This document shows, piece after piece, positions 61,326 to 64,000 of a stretch of 64,000 nucleotides of DNA. Every line of letters begins with the position of its first letter. The stretch's first letter is position 1. The position numbers and the translations under genes were made by a program. The notes beneath the pieces were generated by a model, which was not told the DNA's origin, made no database searches, and saw only the letters and a list, made by a program, of their open reading frames with translations. The stretch comes from Bordetella genomosp. 7 (lineage in GTDB: Bacteria; Pseudomonadota; Gammaproteobacteria; Burkholderiales; Burkholderiaceae_B): the NCBI RefSeq assembly GCF_002261265.1, contig NZ_NEVK01000006.1, forward strand, positions 620,001-684,000, given 5' to 3'.

Positions 61326-63665
61326 TCAGACCGTCTCGGCCTCCTGCGGCGCTTCCTGGCCATCGATCGCATACCGGATCGCATCCTCGATCCGATCCAG
61401 CAAGACGAACTTCAGCTTGCCCCGCGCTTCAGTTGGCACGTCGTCCAGGTCTTTGGCATTGCGGCGCGGCAACATCACGGTTGATATCCCAGCGCGCAAA
61501 GCCGCCAGCGTTTTTTCCTTGACCCCGCCTATCGGCAGCACCAGCCCGCGCAGGCTGACCTCGCCGGTCATGGCCACGTCAGAACGCACCGGCCGCCCCG
61601 ACAGCAACGACGCCAGCGCCAGGAACATCGCAACGCCGGCGCTGGGGCCATCCTTGGGCGTTGCGCCAGCCGGCACGTGGATGTGCACATCGGTTTTTTC
61701 GAGTGATTCGCCCGTCCATATCTTGGCCAGCGTCAGCGCGGTCTGGGCGGATTCCTTCATCACATCGCCCAGCTGCCCGGTCAGTATCAGTTTGCCGGAG
61801 CCCGGCGTCTTTGAAGCCTCGATAAAGAGAATGTCGCCGCCCACGGGCGTCCATGCCAGGCCGGTGGCCACCCCGGGCAGCCCGGTGCGCAATGCCACTT
61901 CGTTTTCGAAGCGCTGTGCGCCCAGAATGGGCGGCAGGTCGGCGGCATCGATGCGCACCTGCACAGTCTTGCCTTCGGCCACCTGCATGGCGGCGTGGCG
62001 CAAGGCCGCCCCGATCTCGCGCTCGAGCTGGCGCACGCCGGCCTCGCGCGTGTAATCGCCCACGATCGACGCCAGCGCGGCGTCAGTCAGCTCGGCCTGC
62101 CCCGCGGCCAGCCCGTTGGCTTCAAGCTGGCGCGGAACCAGGTAACGCCGGGCGATCTGCAGCTTTTCATCCTGGGTATAGCCGGGCAACTGGATGATCT
62201 CCATGCGGTCGCGCAGCGGGCCGGGTATGGTGTCGAGCACATTGGCCGTGCAGATGAACATCACGCGCGACAAGTCGAAATCCACGCCCAGGTAGTTGTC
62301 GCGGAATTTGCTGTTCTGCTCCGGATCCAGCACTTCGAGCAGCGCGCTGCCCGGGTCGCCATGAAAACCGCCGGCGCCGAGTTTGTCGATCTCGTCCAGC
62401 ATGATCACCGCGTTACTGGTGCCCGCGCGGCGCATGGCCTGGATGATGTTGCCCGGCAATGCGCCCAGATAAGTGCGACGGTGGCCGCGAATTTCGGCCT
62501 CGTCGTGCACGCCGCCCAGCGCCACGCGCTGGAAGGCACGCCCCGTGGCGCGCGCAATGGATTGCCCCAACGAAGTCTTGCCCACCCCGGGCGGGCCGGA
62601 GAAGCAAAGAATGGGGCTGCGGCCTTGCGGGTTGAGCTTGCGCACCGCCAGGTATTCCAGGATGCGCCGCTTGATCTTGTCCAGGCCGAAGTGGTCTTCG
62701 TCCAGCACCTTGCGCGCTTCGGCCAGGTCGATGGGCGGCGGGGGCTCGTGCTTCCAGGGCAGTTCGGTCAGCCATTCGAGATACGTGCGCAGCATCGCCG
62801 ATTCGCCGCTGGATTCGCCCATGCGCTGCAGCCGCCCGAGTTCTTTGAGCGCGTGGCTCAGCACTTCTTCGGGCATGCCGGCCGCTTCGATGGCGTCTTT
62901 CAGGCGCGCGACCTCGGCGGCGTTGTCGTCGATTTCGCCCAGTTCTTTCTGGATTTGCCGCAATTGCTCGCGCAGCACGGTCTCGCGCTGGCGCTCGTCA
63001 AATTGGGCGCGCGTGCGCTCGCCGATTTCTTTGGACAGGCGCAGCACTTCGACGCGCCCGGCCAGGAGCTCGATGACGAGATCCAGGCGCCGCGTCAGGC
63101 TGAACGTTTCCAGGATGTCCTGCTTCTGTTCCGGCTTGATGTCGATCATGTGCGTGACCATGTCGGCAAGCAACCCGGGCGAATCAATACCGCGGACCAC
63201 GCCGATGAGTTCATCGGGCACATTGGGCAGCAACGCAATGGCGCTGATGGCCTGTTCTTTCAGCTGCAGGAAACGCGCCTCGGTCTGGCTGTCTTGCTCC
63301 TGTGCTTCGGGTATTTCGGCCACGCGCGCCACCATGAAGGGCCAGCCTTCCAGGAATTCAAGCACACGGAACCGCGACTGCCCCTGAACCAGCAGATGAT
63401 GCGCGCCTTCCTGCCCTGTGATATAGCGAGCGATGGGGCCTTCGGTACCCACCCAGCGCAGGTCGTCGGGGCCGACGTCGGCCTTGCCCGGGTCGCGCTG
63501 CAACAGGAAGCCCACCGGACGTTCGGTTTTGACAGCCTCTTGCGCCGCCGCCACGGACGACTCGCGCCGCACCGTCACCGGTGACAGCACGCCGGGGAAC
63601 AATACCGCGTCGCGCAGCGGAATGATGATGCGCGCGTCGTCGGGCAAAGTGCGGGTATCGCTCAT
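61326..63665 (-). CDS. lon: ATP-dependent protease Lon
   Basis: The 779-residue product has the N-terminal Lon domain (LRDAVLFPGVLSPVTVRRES), a central AAA+ domain with Walker A SGPPGVGKTSLGQS (about residue 356) and Walker B ending VIMLDEIDKLG, and a C-terminal protease domain with the catalytic Ser in PKDGPSAGVAMFLA and the Lys in LPIGGVKEKTLAALRAG. It degrades abnormal and regulatory proteins in the cytosol. It overlaps the Hsp20 stop by ATGA, so the two are co-transcribed. Confidence 0.96.
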   Translation of the reverse strand: MSDTRTLPDDARIIIPLRDAVLFPGVLSPVTVRRESSVAAAQEAVKTERPVGFLLQRDPGKADVGPDDLRWVGTEGPIARYITGQEGAHHLLVQGQSRFRVLEFLEGWPFMVARVAEIPEAQEQDSQTEARFLQLKEQAISAIALLPNVPDELIGVVRGIDSPGLLADMVTHMIDIKPEQKQDILETFSLTRRLDLVIELLAGRVEVLRLSKEIGERTRAQFDERQRETVLREQLRQIQKELGEIDDNAAEVARLKDAIEAAGMPEEVLSHALKELGRLQRMGESSGESAMLRTYLEWLTELPWKHEPPPPIDLAEARKVLDEDHFGLDKIKRRILEYLAVRKLNPQGRSPILCFSGPPGVGKTSLGQSIARATGRAFQRVALGGVHDEAEIRGHRRTYLGALPGNIIQAMRRAGTSNAVIMLDEIDKLGAGGFHGDPGSALLEVLDPEQNSKFRDNYLGVDFDLSRVMFICTANVLDTIPGPLRDRMEIIQLPGYTQDEKLQIARRYLVPRQLEANGLAAGQAELTDAALASIVGDYTREAGVRQLEREIGAALRHAAMQVAEGKTVQVRIDAADLPPILGAQRFENEVALRTGLPGVATGLAWTPVGGDILFIEASKTPGSGKLILTGQLGDVMKESAQTALTLAKIWTGESLEKTDVHIHVPAGATPKDGPSAGVAMFLALASLLSGRPVRSDVAMTGEVSLRGLVLPIGGVKEKTLAALRAGISTVMLPRRNAKDLDDVPTEARGKLKFVLLDRIEDAIRYAIDGQEAPQEAETV

Positions 63666-64000
63666 GGAGCCTCCCTTAGTTTATGCAGGGTCAAGACCAG
63701 GCAGCCGTCCACGAATTCGGACGATGCGGGTTCCAGGGCGTGCAGCGGCAGCGCGATGCGGCGGCGGAAGCGGCCGTAGGGGATCTCGAAGCGGTGGATG
63801 CGGGCGTTGGCCGCGCAGGGCATGGGACGCACCCCCGCCACCGTGATACCGCCCGGGTCGAACGCCACCACCAGCGTGTCGGCGGGCACCCCCGGCAGCG
63901 CCACATACACCAGGACCGACGTGGCGGTCTCGATGACATCGACCGGGGGTTCCCAGTGCGGCGCATCGCCGGACCCGGCGCGCAGCACCTGGCGCTTGAG
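63662..64000 (-). CDS. Hsp20/alpha-crystallin family chaperone (5' end outside window)
   Basis: The frame is open to the window edge (113 codons), so the N-terminus is missing. The visible part has the alpha-crystallin core: PPVDVIETATSVLVYVALPG, then a strand segment with VAGVRP, HRFEIPYGRFRRRIALP, and the closing strand VDGCLVLTLHKLRE. Such proteins hold unfolded proteins. Its coupling with Lon suggests a heat-shock unit. Confidence 0.9.
   Translation of the reverse strand, partial: LKRQVLRAGSGDAPHWEPPVDVIETATSVLVYVALPGVPADTLVVAFDPGGITVAGVRPMPCAANARIHRFEIPYGRFRRRIALPLHALEPASSEFVDGCLVLTLHKLREAP

Noticed and set aside
61995-63584. A 529-codon plus-strand frame opposite lon
   Set aside because: Lon motifs are intact on the other strand, and this frame is a composition shadow.

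Overview
The window is about 64 kb of GC-rich bacterial DNA. It looks like a beta-proteobacterium of the Alcaligenaceae (Bordetella/Achromobacter type). This is inferred from the base composition, two orphan Bug-type tricarboxylate-transporter receptors, an fdsGBA-fdhD-fdsD formate dehydrogenase operon, DUF4148 small secreted proteins and many FCD-type GntR regulators. No tRNA, rRNA, transposase, integrase or CRISPR array was seen.

Layout. (1) 1-3402: the 3'-truncated end of a large AsmA-like DUF748 envelope protein. (2) 3531-15166: a molybdenum-cofactor and formate module. It has moaC-moaD-moaE-moaB-moeA on the plus strand; moaA with a ModE/PBP-like regulator on the minus strand; then the NAD-dependent formate dehydrogenase operon. 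(3) 15272-19043: housekeeping and singleton genes (methyltransferase, EamA exporter, PF03640 protein, YajQ, CopD-like).

(4) 19050-33957: a catabolic block with two divergent operons. One encodes an FAH-family hydrolase, an ornithine-cyclodeaminase homologue, a bicupin ring-cleavage dioxygenase, a four-polypeptide Rieske hydroxylase close to salicylate 5-hydroxylase, a SnoaL-like protein and a Bug receptor. The other encodes a ferric/polyamine-type ABC transporter and an enolase-superfamily enzyme. Each is divergent from one of two paralogous GntR regulators. Both divergent gaps carry the same two palindromes (TTGCATGCAA) around a CCGGTTTAA box, so the operons are probably one regulon. (5) 33991-41192: a second catabolic block with aminotransferase, RidA, D-2-hydroxyacid dehydrogenase, Bug receptor and a ThDP-dependent enzyme, framed by two more GntR regulators.

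(6) 41248-44656: three TetR regulators around a tandemly amplified set of three DUF4148 secreted proteins. Repeated dyads (CTAYCTA-N4-TAGRTAG) precede the genes, and one lies inside a good promoter that reads into an intrinsic terminator (possible small RNA). (7) 44798-64000: HD hydrolase, old yellow enzyme, NarK-like transporter, nitronate monooxygenase, cyanide-insensitive bd oxidase with a small subunit, acetyltransferases, TPMT, YqjE-like and YceI proteins, amidase, SulP transporter, Cu/Zn superoxide dismutase, Lon and an Hsp20 fragment.

Repeat biology is notable: 31-bp palindromes at two distant loci, a 106-bp tandem duplication that built a chimeric 29-codon ORF, and a GC-rich minisatellite. 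Gene starts were chosen from visible ribosome-binding sites, overlaps and family lengths. Similarity statements come from reading the translations, not from a database search.
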